A stretch of 64,000 nucleotides of DNA from Micromussa lordhowensis (Eukaryota > Cnidaria > Anthozoa > Scleractinia > Lobophylliidae): NCBI GenBank assembly GCA_964020085.1, contig OZ026595.1, positions 3,125,201 through 3,189,200 of the forward strand, written 5' to 3'. Every line of letters begins with the position of its first letter. Within the stretch, counting starts at the first letter, position 1. The notes beneath the pieces were generated by a model. It was not told the DNA's origin and did not search any database. It saw only the letters and a program-made list of their open reading frames with translations. Made by a program: the position numbers and the translations under genes. Below are positions 1-9,545 of the stretch, one piece after another.

Positions 1-1365
1 TGTGATCTCGCTGGAAGCGAAAGAATAAAAAAGAGCGGAGTTGAGGGAGAGCGACTATCAGAATTACAACACGTTAATCTGTCCCTTCTAGAACTGGGGT
101 AGGTTTCTTGTGCTTAGCTTTCTTGTGCTTTTTTTTCAAATTTGTTTGTTTGTTTTATATTCCTGATCAAAGAAGCAAGTCGAAGTTAGGACTTTCCATA
201 GAGTTATTATTTTATACTTGATTTTTTGCAAGGCGCGATTTGGCCTGACGGCTCAGAAGTTATGCATGACTTCAAGGTCTGGCCGCGATCTTTGTGTTAG
301 ACAATTTCTTTTAGCTGCCTCGACCCCAGTCGCCTGCGTGATAGTAAAAAATGTAATAATTAGCTAGTGAGGAAGGGCGCAGGGAATCATGGGGAGGGGA
401 GGAAACGCTTTCCCTCTTTTCTCCTTTCCATCGCTCCCTGCGCTCGCGCTCTTCACTAGCTACCAGCTCCCGCTCGTCCCTTCTTGCTCACTCCCAGTCT
501 CCCAATCGTCCCTTGCACTAAGAAAAAAAATGAGAAAGCCTTTAGAGGAGGCAGTTCTTTTAGTGTACCTCATTCCACCCGGGGGTGCAAACGGAAGTAT
601 AGCAGCTCTCGTAAGCTTGTAACTCTTTAGCTTGTTAGCAGCTGTTATTGTTTTTGGGCTAGGGTCATTGTTTCTGTTTTTTTGTTCAGTAATTTCATCT
701 TAAAGGCTATCAAGCCATTCATGTGAGACATGACGAGAGCTCCTAACGGACCCCGACCCCTACTGCTTGTCACTTCATGCTTCAGAATAGGCTGTTAACC
801 GTCTTGAGATACACGTTCTTGCCCCTCTAGCCCTGTGGAATTTCGCTTACTTAATTAGATACATTGGCTTGAATCCTTGGGCAAACTTTTGAACTTACTG
901 TTTTTTGTTCATCAGGAACACCATTCACGCATTATCTGAGGGCAAAAGAACTCATATTCCTTACAGAAACTCACCCTTGACTCGGTTGTTACAAGACAGT
1001 CTCGGTGGAAACTGTAAAACAAGTTTCGTGGTAAGACTTATTCATGACTCTTGGAGGGTGAGCTCTTCTGGTTTGTTTATCTGAGTACTCGATGAAACCT
1101 CGTTGTTTCTTGATTCAGTTTGTTGAAAGATAAAAGGACGACACTTAACAATTTAACTGGTAGAGCTATAACGAACATATTAAATTACTCCTATAATCAC
1201 TTTGTGTGGGATTTATCAAATCCTTTCATAAATATGTGGCCATCATAGTCCCGGTCACTGTTTCTACAGGATCACATATGTTCAAGAAATTTTGCGCGCT
1301 ATGATTGGTTGACAGTTCGAGCTCGCGCGTGCTTTATCGAGTAACAATGTCTGTGACCTATCTTT
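1..1365. other. Non-coding stretch, no gene supported
   Basis: I see no conserved protein, RNA gene or clear repeat boundary here. The short open frame near 389-622 is a low-complexity Pro/Ser/Leu-rich translation without recognisable motifs and is treated as chance. Confidence 0.5.
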
Positions 1366-1489
1366 AACAATTATTCCACAAGCGCGCGTTGGATATGGGA
1401 TGGTAGATAGCCAACGAGGCGCCGAGTTGGCTATAATCATCTCATATCCAACAAGGGCGAGTGGAATAATTGTTTTATTAAAAACGCCC
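1366..1489. repeat. Foldback MITE copy 1, left part (split by the Ty3 element)
   Basis: Inverted arms run from AACAATTATTCC at 1366 to GGAATAATTGTT ending at 1475, with arms reading GCGCGTTGGATATGRGATG / CATCTCATATCCAACAA around a GC-rich centre. A second copy lies at 6591-6714. The sequence that follows the palindrome in copy 2 (an AAAACGCCC..CAAAATATAG stretch) is found here on both sides of the Ty3 insertion, so the retrotransposon landed just outside the palindrome in this copy. Confidence 0.8.
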
Positions 1490-1680
1490 TGTTGTGGTTC
1501 ATGTTCGAACACGGACTCAGAGACGTGAGTTGAATGCACACACGTTTATTACAAACTACTGAGCGAAGGAAAAAGAGTACACGATGAATAAATTAGCGGC
1601 CTTATATACACACCGAACGGCCTGGCACTAATGCGACGACCGCAGGCCGGAAATACTAATTTCTAAGCGATATCACGACA
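1490..1680 (-). repeat. 3' LTR of the Ty3/Gypsy element
   Basis: 191 bp, begins TGTTGTGGTT and ends ATCACGACA on the plus strand. It matches 5995-6185 base for base by eye. Confidence 0.93.
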
Positions 1681-1690
1681 TCCCCCTTTT
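1681..1690 (-). other. Polypurine tract of the Ty3/Gypsy element
   Basis: The minus strand reads AAAAGGGGGA directly next to the 3' LTR, the expected place for the plus-strand DNA primer. Confidence 0.8.
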
Positions 1691-1754
1691 CTTAAGGATA
1701 ACACACTGGTTAAAACAAACAGAAAATGTTCAAGTGCAAATGCATATTGCATGC

Positions 1755-4700
1755 TTATAAGTTCAGTCTATCTGGAGCTTTAACTTGTCTACTGGAGCGT
1801 CGAAGTGGCAGCACAGGAGAGGGATCTGAGGTCGGCCCTGAAGACACAGGCTCGGCTGACTCAGCAGAGGCACAGGCAGCACTTTGGGCTTCATGTGAAA
1901 CAGAGTCGTCAACTGGAATATCAACAGGGATCTGGTCACTTTGGAACTTAAAAGACTCTCCCGTCGCACGAAGATGACGACGGTTTCTTCTAAGCGTGCC
2001 GCCTCTTTCCGTGTTCACCAAATAGGAGCGTGGGGTACTAGCCACACCCTGGACAATGCCTGGCTTCCATGTACTAGTAGCTGGATCAAGGACGCGAACA
2101 CGATCTTCTGGAAAGAGCGGGTGCAGTGGCTGTTGGGCCGTTTTGTCGAACTGCACTTTCTGCTTATCCTGTCTGAGTTGGAGTTTCACATTGATGTCTC
2201 CATTTGCAGATAACGAAGGTTTGGAGACAGCTGGCAGGTTTGTCTGGTATACCCGGCTGTTCAGAAGTTCTGCAGGTGACGGCAAATCATGACTGAGTGG
2301 GGTGCTACGTAGACAAAGCATAGCCAAATGAGGGTCCTGGCCTGATTCTTTGCACTTTTGCAGAAGATCTTTCACAGTTTGCACAGTCCTCTCACTCATA
2401 CCATTGGACTGAGGGTAGAGCGGACTTGATGAAACGTGGACAAATCCGTAATTACGACTAAACTCCTGGAAAGCTGCAGATGAGTACTGGGGACCATTGT
2501 CAGTTACAAGCTTGCTAGGAATTCCATGTTCTTCAAAAACAGATTTGAGTTGCGCAACAACTGCGGACGACTGGATGTTGGAAAGCTTCTTTACAACAGG
2601 AAACTTGCTATAATAATCGACTACCACCAAGTAATTGGCACTGTTCCAATAGAATATGTCTGAACCTAACGTACGCCACGGCTTTTGCGGCACATCATGA
2701 GGCAGTAGGGGTTCCTTGACATTCAGCTTCTGGTGACGCTGGCAGGGTGGGCAACTCTTAACCAGCTCCTCAATATCACCATTGATGTTTGCCCAGAATA
2801 CTGACCCCTTTGCTCTAAGCTTGCATTTCTCAGCACCTTGATGGGCATAGTGTAGTTGTCGAAGGACGTCAGGTTGCAAGGACCTAGGGATGACAATACG
2901 TGTCCCCTTCAGTATCAAACCATTGAATACAGTGAGCTCATCGCGATAGTTCCAGTAAGCATGAAGATAAGTGGGGCAATCGGACCTCTTTTCAGGCCAT
3001 CCATGCATGATGATCTCACGCAGAGCTGACAAGGCTGTATCCTTGGCGGTTTCATCCTGTATTTGAGACACTCTCAACGGGCTTGCGTTAAGATGGAGAT
3101 GGACCTCATGCAAAGATACGTCTAGCCCTTGCACATCTTCACCAGAACAGGAGCTGATTCTTGAAAGAGCGTCAGCAACAGGTATGTCCTTACCAGGGAC
3201 ATATTTGATTTGTGCATCATACTTCTGTATGCGCAACATCATCCGAGCGATGCGGGGAGGTGCGCTTGACAGATACTTCTTGAAGATAGCCTCCAGCGGT
3301 TTATGGTCAGATTCCACGACAACAGGCCGGCCATAGGCGTAATAATGAAACTTCTCCAAACCAAAAAGAACAGCCAACATCTCTCTCTCGATATTGGAAT
3401 ATCGACTCTCAGTATCAGACAGCAACTTGCTAGCAAACTCTACTGGACCATTGGCTTGTAGGAGAACTGCACCTAAGACCTTCTGAGAGGCATCCACTTG
3501 AATGGTTACGGGCTGAGTACTGTCAAAGTACTGCAGTGCGGTAGGGGCCACAATGGCTTTCTTGATACGATCAACGGATGACTGGTGCTCGGGGCTCCAA
3601 ACAAAGTCACTTGTTTTCTTGGTGAGCGCCCAAAGATTAGCTGCTATGGATGCCAAGTTAGGAACGAAACGGCTTAGGAACTGGACCATCCCAAGGAACG
3701 ATTGAAGATCTGCAAGGCTGGTTGAGGGATCCATGGACAGTATGGAATCGATCTTCCGTGGATCAGGCTGGAGACCTTCAGCACCTATGATATGGCCAAA
3801 GAAGGGAATTCGAGTGCATCTGAACTTACACTTGTCCAGGTTAAAGCGAAGGCCAGTCTCACGAGCACGCTGGAGAACAGCACGAAGGTTTTCATTATGG
3901 TCACTACAGTCCTCCTTATAGCCATACACAACAATATCGTCTGCAATTCCGGTAACACCAGGTAAGTCACCAAAGGTTTCATCTACCTTTCTTTGGAAGA
4001 TGTCCTGGGCGCAGACTAGACCGAATGGTAACCGCAGGAACCGGTATCTTCCAAAGGGCGAATTAAAGGTCGTACACAGGGAACTCTTCTGGTCGAGCTT
4101 GATGTTCCAATAGCCACTACGTGCGTCAAGGATAGAGAAGCACTTCGCACCGTTAAGCTTCGGAAGAATGTCCTCAAGTGTAGGTGTGAAGTAGTGTGGT
4201 CTCTTGACGGCACAGTTCAGATCTTTGGGATCTAGACAAAGACGCAATGCACCAGTGCTCTTTGTGACACATACCAAAGAATTTACCCAATCGGTGGGCT
4301 GGGTAACCTTAGCTAATATCCCTTGTGCAACAAGCGAATCAAGTTCCTTCTTCAAGGGTTCCTTGAGGGCTTCTGGAACTCTTCGAGGAGGGTGCACAAC
4401 CGGGGGAACAGCCGGATCGATGGTGATATGATATTCACCCTGAAAACAGCCAATTCCCTCAAAGCAATCTTTGTACTGTTTGAGTAGCTGTTCCTTAGCA
4501 ACCGGGTCAGGATCACAAACAGGCTTTGCAAGGTTTGTACTTGTACTTGGTCCAGAAATCTCTTCTTGGGTTGTGATGCAGAAATTCATGGTAATCAAGT
4601 TCAAATCTTCACAAGTTGGTAAACCTAATATGGTCGGACCGTCTGCATCCACGACATGAAACGGATATGACTTGCAGGAGCCTCCATAAGCCAATTTGAG

Positions 4701-4787
4701 TGTGCATAATGCCATGATGACCAACGACATGTCCACCAAAACCAGTGATGATAGTGCTTGATGGCGACAAGCAAGTGGGAATACCAC
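1755..4787 (-). CDS. pol: Ty3/Gypsy Pol polyprotein (C-terminal half of protease, RT, RNase H, integrase)
   Basis: This open frame of about 1010 residues starts inside the protease. The flap-side half with ILGLPT is at residues 53-58, while the catalytic DTG lies in the Gag frame. The RT domain spans about 130-340 with an ADD active-site motif at 282-284. RNase H has D432, E468 and D494. Integrase has an HHCC zinc module (H646, H649, C679, C682) and a D710/D763/E799 triad, with exactly 35 residues between the last two. The C-terminal tail is basic and proline/serine-rich. The product would copy and integrate the element. It overlaps the Gag frame by about 180 bases and lies one base forward of it, so expression needs a +1 shift or the copy carries a one-base lesion. 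The true N-terminus is not an ATG in this frame. Confidence 0.92.
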   Translation of the reverse strand: MVFPLACRHQALSSLVLVDMSLVIMALCTLKLAYGGSCKSYPFHVVDADGPTILGLPTCEDLNLITMNFCITTQEEISGPSTSTNLAKPVCDPDPVAKEQLLKQYKDCFEGIGCFQGEYHITIDPAVPPVVHPPRRVPEALKEPLKKELDSLVAQGILAKVTQPTDWVNSLVCVTKSTGALRLCLDPKDLNCAVKRPHYFTPTLEDILPKLNGAKCFSILDARSGYWNIKLDQKSSLCTTFNSPFGRYRFLRLPFGLVCAQDIFQRKVDETFGDLPGVTGIADDIVVYGYKEDCSDHNENLRAVLQRARETGLRFNLDKCKFRCTRIPFFGHIIGAEGLQPDPRKIDSILSMDPSTSLADLQSFLGMVQFLSRFVPNLASIAANLWALTKKTSDFVWSPEHQSSVDRIKKAIVAPTALQYFDSTQPVTIQVDASQKVLGAVLLQANGPVEFASKLLSDTESRYSNIEREMLAVLFGLEKFHYYAYGRPVVVESDHKPLEAIFKKYLSSAPPRIARMMLRIQKYDAQIKYVPGKDIPVADALSRISSCSGEDVQGLDVSLHEVHLHLNASPLRVSQIQDETAKDTALSALREIIMHGWPEKRSDCPTYLHAYWNYRDELTVFNGLILKGTRIVIPRSLQPDVLRQLHYAHQGAEKCKLRAKGSVFWANINGDIEELVKSCPPCQRHQKLNVKEPLLPHDVPQKPWRTLGSDIFYWNSANYLVVVDYYSKFPVVKKLSNIQSSAVVAQLKSVFEEHGIPSKLVTDNGPQYSSAAFQEFSRNYGFVHVSSSPLYPQSNGMSERTVQTVKDLLQKCKESGQDPHLAMLCLRSTPLSHDLPSPAELLNSRVYQTNLPAVSKPSLSANGDINVKLQLRQDKQKVQFDKTAQQPLHPLFPEDRVRVLDPATSTWKPGIVQGVASTPRSYLVNTERGGTLRRNRRHLRATGESFKFQSDQIPVDIPVDDSVSHEAQSAACASAESAEPVSSGPTSDPSPVLPLRRSSRQVKAPDRLNL

Positions 4788-5880
4788 CAGGGTTACATGA
4801 TGACTGTGGAAAGAGTGATTTGTAAGTGCTCAAAGAGATAACATTCCCCTCAGCACCAGTGTCAACTTTACACAAAAGCGGTTTCTTGCAGTGATCTAAA
4901 TCCACTTCCACTGCCAGGAAGGCTTGGGTTGCACTCTTTGTGACCTGATTTACTGACAAGGTATGGAAATACAACTGATCTGGAACCGATAGTTCAGAGC
5001 TGCCTGCTTGATCACAACCTTCGAGGCTATGAAGATGATGCTTTTCCTTACCAGGAGGCTGCTTCACCTTCGGAGGTTTAGGATGCCTTTGACGACCACC
5101 CCTTTGATGACCACCGCTTGACTTTCCCTTTGGGTCAGGCTTGGATGAGCGGCAGACTTTTTCCCAGTGATTCTCTTTACCGCACGCACGACACCTTGAA
5201 CCATAAGCGGGACAAGATGAGCGTTTGGAAATATCGTGCTCAGTGCCACAACATCCACAAACACGAATGGTGGGGTCGCGGGGCTTGACGGGAACACTTC
5301 CTCCATGCTTTAGAGCATCAACATGAGTAGAACTATCAGGTGAGATTTCTTTGATTTGGTTACTTGTCACCTCCTCTGTGCGGGCAATATTCAGGTCGGT
5401 ATCAAGTGTGAGAGTTGCGTCCTTGTCGAGGAGCTTGGTTTGTGTACGCTTTGAATTCGATCCGAAAATCAAGGCATCAATGATATGCTCGTCGGGGCTT
5501 GTAAAATGGCATTCTTCTACGAGAATTCGAATTTTCTTAACAAATGAATCAACAGTCTCACCAGGTTCTTGCTTCAAGGTCCTGAGCTTGTACCTTGCGA
5601 GGCGAAAGTTGCTCTTCGGAGATAGGTAATTCTCAAAGCGTGTCCAGTAGGTGTCGAGTTTCTTCTTCTCCGTGGCGGTTAGAGCCCACGTGGAAACTAA
5701 TTCGATTCCATCGTCACCCGACCAGATCAGAAGATAGCTAACCTGTTCTTCTTCCGATTTCTCCTTGAGTGGGCCAGAAAAGTAAAGCTCACAACGGGCT
5801 TTGAACTTTTTAAACGCTTGCGGGGCGTCCGGTGAATGCCAGTCCATAGAAGGAATAGGTAAACCAGCAAGTTCCGCCAT
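4609..5880 (-). CDS. gag: Ty3/Gypsy Gag plus N-terminal half of protease
   Basis: The first ATG after the primer-binding site is at 5880; upstream in-frame sequence to about 5964 has no ATG. The N-terminal two thirds look like a retrotransposon capsid: it is rich in W/F/K and contains a segment around VDSFVKKIRILVEEC. A CX2CX4HX4C zinc knuckle (CRACGKENHWEKVC) and a basic Lys/Gly/Pro linker follow. A retropepsin start with the catalytic VDTGA is next, and then the frame runs into unrelated residues and stops. The second half of the protease continues in the Pol frame. A frame change in the middle of the protease fold is unusual for a programmed site, which normally sits at the Gag/protease border. 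A one-base mutation is therefore as likely. Confidence 0.88.
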   Translation of the reverse strand: MAELAGLPIPSMDWHSPDAPQAFKKFKARCELYFSGPLKEKSEEEQVSYLLIWSGDDGIELVSTWALTATEKKKLDTYWTRFENYLSPKSNFRLARYKLRTLKQEPGETVDSFVKKIRILVEECHFTSPDEHIIDALIFGSNSKRTQTKLLDKDATLTLDTDLNIARTEEVTSNQIKEISPDSSTHVDALKHGGSVPVKPRDPTIRVCGCCGTEHDISKRSSCPAYGSRCRACGKENHWEKVCRSSKPDPKGKSSGGHQRGGRQRHPKPPKVKQPPGKEKHHLHSLEGCDQAGSSELSVPDQLYFHTLSVNQVTKSATQAFLAVEVDLDHCKKPLLCKVDTGAEGNVISLSTYKSLFPQSSCNPGGIPTCLSPSSTIITGFGGHVVGHHGIMHTQIGLWRLLQVISVSCRGCRRSDHIRFTNL

Positions 5881-5975
5881 CTTGATTCCGACGAACGTGA
5901 AGAGAAGCCTTTTAACCGACCAGGTTTCGCTGAAAGATACGGCGAAGGTATCCAAGGCTTCCAATTCAACAATCT

Positions 5976-5994
5976 GGCACCGCTTCTGACACCA
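5976..5994 (-). other. Primer-binding site of the Ty3/Gypsy element (tRNA-Leu-like)
   Basis: Directly next to the 5' LTR the minus strand begins TGGTGTCAGAAGC. This fits the complement of a 3' CCA tail preceded by the acceptor stem of some animal tRNA-Leu species. The tRNA assignment is from memory of tRNA ends and is tentative; the position is secure. Confidence 0.65.
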
Positions 5995-6185
5995 TGTTGT
6001 GGTTCATGTTCGAACACGGACTCAGAGACGTGAGTTGAATGCACACACGTTTATTACAAACTACTGAGCGAAGGAAAAAGAGTACACGATGAATAAATTA
6101 GCGGCCTTATATACACACCGAACGGCCTGGCACTAATGCGACGACCGCAGGCCGGAAATACTAATTTCTAAGCGATATCACGACA
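5995..6185 (-). repeat. 5' LTR of the Ty3/Gypsy element
   Basis: 191 bp, identical by eye to 1490-1680. It should carry the element's promoter, but no TATA box can be assigned with confidence. Confidence 0.93.
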
Positions 6186-6290
6186 CGCCCCAAAATATAG
6201 CAAACTAAACTCTAAAAAAATAAAAACGCCTCAAAAAACATCACGCGTACGCTTACCATATTCGTAGAGCATGGTATAATTAACAATTAT
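6186..6290. repeat. Flank of MITE copy 1, right of the Ty3 insertion
   Basis: The sequence CAAAATATAGCAAACTA onwards parallels 6719-6810 (CAAAATATAGAAAACTA...), including a later shared block TAGA(G/T)CATGGTATAAT. It is the right-hand part of the repeat interrupted by the retrotransposon. Confidence 0.7.
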
Positions 6291-6477
6291 TATTCAGCAA
6301 ATTGTAACACTATCCAAATATGGTCATGATGCTCTCGATATCTGTCATCCGTAGGTAACAGATATCCGGCGGTATACGGTAGCTTCGTACGTGGGAAGAA
6401 AAAGTGAAGTGAGAAAATGTCGACAGAGAGATTTACAAGGATTTAGGCTGTTTTGGTATCAATTTGTTGAATAATAA

Positions 6478-6591
6478 AACAATTATCCTGCTCAATCTCG
6501 CGGAATATCGTCTGATTTTAGCCGACTCGGCCTACGGCCTCGTCGGCTAATTATCAGACGATATTCCGCGCGATTTCGCAGGATAATTGTT
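6478..6591. repeat. Foldback MITE (114-bp palindrome)
   Basis: The ends AACAATTATCCTG / CAGGATAATTGTT are inverted. The arms read GCGGAATATCGTCTGAT and ATCAGACGATATTCCGC, and the centre is GCCGACTCGG..CCTCGTCGGC. The arms can pair along most of their length. Confidence 0.8.
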
Positions 6592-6664
<73 letters not shown>

Positions 6665-6665
6665 A

Positions 6666-6702
<37 letters not shown>

Positions 6703-6810
6703 TTTTATTAAAAACGCCCTCAAAATATAGAAAACTAGACTACAATTAAAATAAAAAGGCCCAAAAAATCATGCATACGCTCGCCATTTTTGTAGATCAT
6801 GGTATAATGT
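6591..6810. repeat. Foldback MITE copy 2 with its flank
   Basis: The palindrome spans 6591-6703 with the same arms as 1366-1475 and is followed by the same CAAAATATAG flank. This copy is uninterrupted and gives the pre-insertion layout for the Ty3 target. Confidence 0.8.
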
Positions 6811-6847
6811 CTCATATACCATGATGGCTAAGCCAATGAAAACTCTC

Positions 6848-6881
<34 letters not shown>

Positions 6882-6922
6882 TGGCTCATAGCCCATGATG
6901 GCTAAGCCAATGAAAACTCTCC

Positions 6923-6955
<33 letters not shown>

Positions 6956-6958
6956 TAC
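6811..6958. repeat. Two-copy 74-bp tandem repeat
   Basis: Units 6811-6884 and 6885-6958 differ at only a few positions (for example CTCGAATTG versus CTCCAATTG). Both start CTCATA and end TTTTTAATAATG/A. Confidence 0.85.
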
Positions 6959-9545
6959 GAATTACACCGAGCGCAAATCTTGAATTATTCCGTTTACGCA
7001 AACAAGCAACATTTTATTGTGGAAGCAAATTTTGTTTCCGAGCAACAACAACCATAAAAACCTGTGTCTAAATGTTTGGCAGAACCATGTTGCTTCGCCA
7101 GTGAATGTTTCTCTATTTGCGTCCCAAGAAATCGGTGTTTAATTTAGAAGCAGTGTTTTCGCAACAATGTTTCCTTGTTTCAAGTTTAAGTGCGCAAAGT
7201 CTTGAGCAAGTTCTACCGATAAAGGGAACAGCAAACTTGCTTCTATAGCTGACCATAGCTTGTAGTATGTTGTTAGGTGAGGCATTTATTATTTAGTCTA
7301 CACAACGTCGGAGAAATTTGAAAACGCAGCTTTCGGTTAGGCCAACCGTCCACACTAATCCGTCACGTAAACGGAGCTTTTCGAAAGCGCCCTTCAAAGT
7401 GGATGAATTGGAAAACAACGGCTTTGCGTTTTAGTGTTGACGGAAAACATTTTGATAACGGGCTTTTCGAAAACGATGACCATCTTGATAATGATGTGAC
7501 TAACCCTGACTCTCAAGGGTGCACTCAAGCATTTCTACCGCCGGTGATTGTTGCGTTTTCAAATTTCTTCGACGTAGTGTGGAGGGAAAACATTTGTTGC
7601 GCTGCCGGAGTCAAAACGCCGTTTTCAAATTTCTAAGGCGAAATGTGGGCGGGGCATGAGAATTTTTGAAGAACACTGGTGTAGCGTTACACCTCTCTTG
7701 CCTTCCCACATGTTCTCTGCGTGATCAGTTGATGACGTTAGTTATCAAACGAGTACTTAGGCAATTCTTGGAGACGGGAGTATTAGTGATCCATTTTACA
7801 TGAAGTGACATACTCGTCTCCGTCAACAGATGTGCATTTCACCGTTGCTAAGAGACGTAAACGAGACCCGATGTACGCTGGACTTTGGCTTGCGGGCGCT
7901 GAAGATAACCACCACGGCATATGTGAACGTTGAGGTAAATTGCGCGGTTTTTTTTTTTGTTCTTTTTCCAGTTTGCTCATTCTGCTTTATGCTTTGGCGA
8001 AATCTTCTTAGAGTTTACGACAAGCAGTGATGGTTCGCCCAAATTAAAGCAAGCCTGGTGGCTCTTCGCACTTGACACTTCCCCCACTCGCCTGAGACTG
8101 GACCCGAAAAATTCATGCCGATGACGTAAGTCTACAGAAATCCATGCACGGGCGCTGATTGGTTGTTGCTTGCGCGCGAAAATTTAAAACCGAGGATAGG
8201 CTGTAGACAGTCTACTATCTCCAGTTTCGCACGGAAAAGTGACGACTGCGAAGCGCCATCGCTAACCGTGCTTCAGTATCCCGCTGTTTCTTAGGAGTTC
8301 AGAGATTATGCACCAACTGGTTTCATGACAATATGCGTTGTTAAAAGTCGACTCTGCCTAGCTATTAACACGAGCCTAATGTGGAATTTACTGGGTGGAA
8401 TCTCGCATTAGAGCGGAAGGTTTGAGCTTGCCAGCTGTGAAAGATGTGTTTCTTTTTTCAGACTGACTGGAAGAACTTCAGATAAAAAGTTGAATAAAAC
8501 GTGGAAAAGAACGTATATGCACCTAGGCTGCCTTTTTACGAGTAAAGTTTCTTATGCGAACGTTGCTTTTTTCAGTTTAGGTGTGTAATTTGGTAACTGT
8601 GTACTATTTACGCTCATATTTTAGAGTATAACAAATTGATGCATCAGTAAACACGTGGGCACACAAACCTGAACAGATAGTTATCGCATTGTATAATGCT
8701 CTGTCTCTCACAGCACGAAATGATCTTATGATAATGAATGATTTAAGTGTCGGAAAGCGTTGCGTAGCAGGCTCTAAACTAACTTTACCTGCTGTTGATT
8801 CGCTTTCTATTTCTTTTCTGGCACGCCATTTCCACGAGGTGACAGGCGTTGGCAGCGATTTGAAGTTTCTCTCTTTAATGACCAAACTATTGTCACGATA
8901 CCTTAAAGTGAAGTGGATTTACTTGAACATTAGCAGCGCAGTGTTGTTTCAAGCTTTTCTTGGTTCGATTAATTTGTTCGATTAGAGATTATGGAATGAT
9001 GCAGTGAAGATCTAGTCGCAAGAAATTTCTGGTAGTTTATCAATAATTATAGTATATGTGGCGTGAGTTGATTTTTGTATTACTAATGTTGGGTTAAATG
9101 TGCATGAAAGCTAAATTGATACATCTGTTTTGGCAATAACAAACCAGATACGAGCAACTCGGTTATTTTCTTTGAGTTTGCATATTAAAAATTTAAAGCT
9201 GCTTGTTTAGGCTGCCGAGCAAGAGTAAAAGAAAAACTCCTTTACGTTTTCGGCGAATTTTGTAATTTGCAATTATAATTCACCATAATACTTTCTTGTA
9301 AGCTTTTGACCTGATTCTAATTTAAATTCGCTCGGAAGCAAAAGGCCATTAATGGCTGTAAATAGCACAAACATCCTGTCAAAGTCGCATGTTTACAAAG
9401 CAATATCTTTGTATGCATAGACAGTCATGAGAAGACATCGTTCCCACGCACTGACGAACTCAGATAAATTATATGTGTCGGTACTATCGAGCTGTCGAAA
9501 GGATTACAGAACGCTTGCGAATTATCTTTGCTTCTTCATAAACAG
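6959..9545. other. Non-coding, diverged repeats; possible 5' region of the next gene
   Basis: No protein-coding exon could be supported. Diverged repeat pieces include 7010-7180 (GTTTCCG/GCAACA motifs also seen at 13790-13985), 7340-7640 (CCGTCCACACTA-type repeat, also near 13200-13310) and 8090-8200 (half of the MITE seen at 56575-56800). The unfound 5' exons of the plus-strand gene starting at 9546 may lie here, but no ATG exon was convincing. Confidence 0.5.

Larger units (their letters stand above)
1490..6185 (-). mobile_element. Complete Ty3/Gypsy LTR retrotransposon
   Basis: The element is 4696 bp on the minus strand. It has two 191-bp LTRs that read identically to me, both TG...CA. 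The 5-bp target duplication CGCCC is at 1485-1489 and 6186-6190. A primer-binding site, polypurine tract, Gag with one CCHC knuckle, protease, reverse transcriptase, RNase H and integrase are present in the Ty3/Gypsy order. Identical LTRs imply recent insertion. The only visible lesion or special feature is a one-base frame change inside the protease, so the copy is either recently damaged or uses an unusual recoding site. Confidence 0.95.

Noticed and set aside
389..622. 77-residue open frame starting MGRGGNAFPLFSFPS
   Set aside because: Low-complexity composition, no motif, no splice or homology support.
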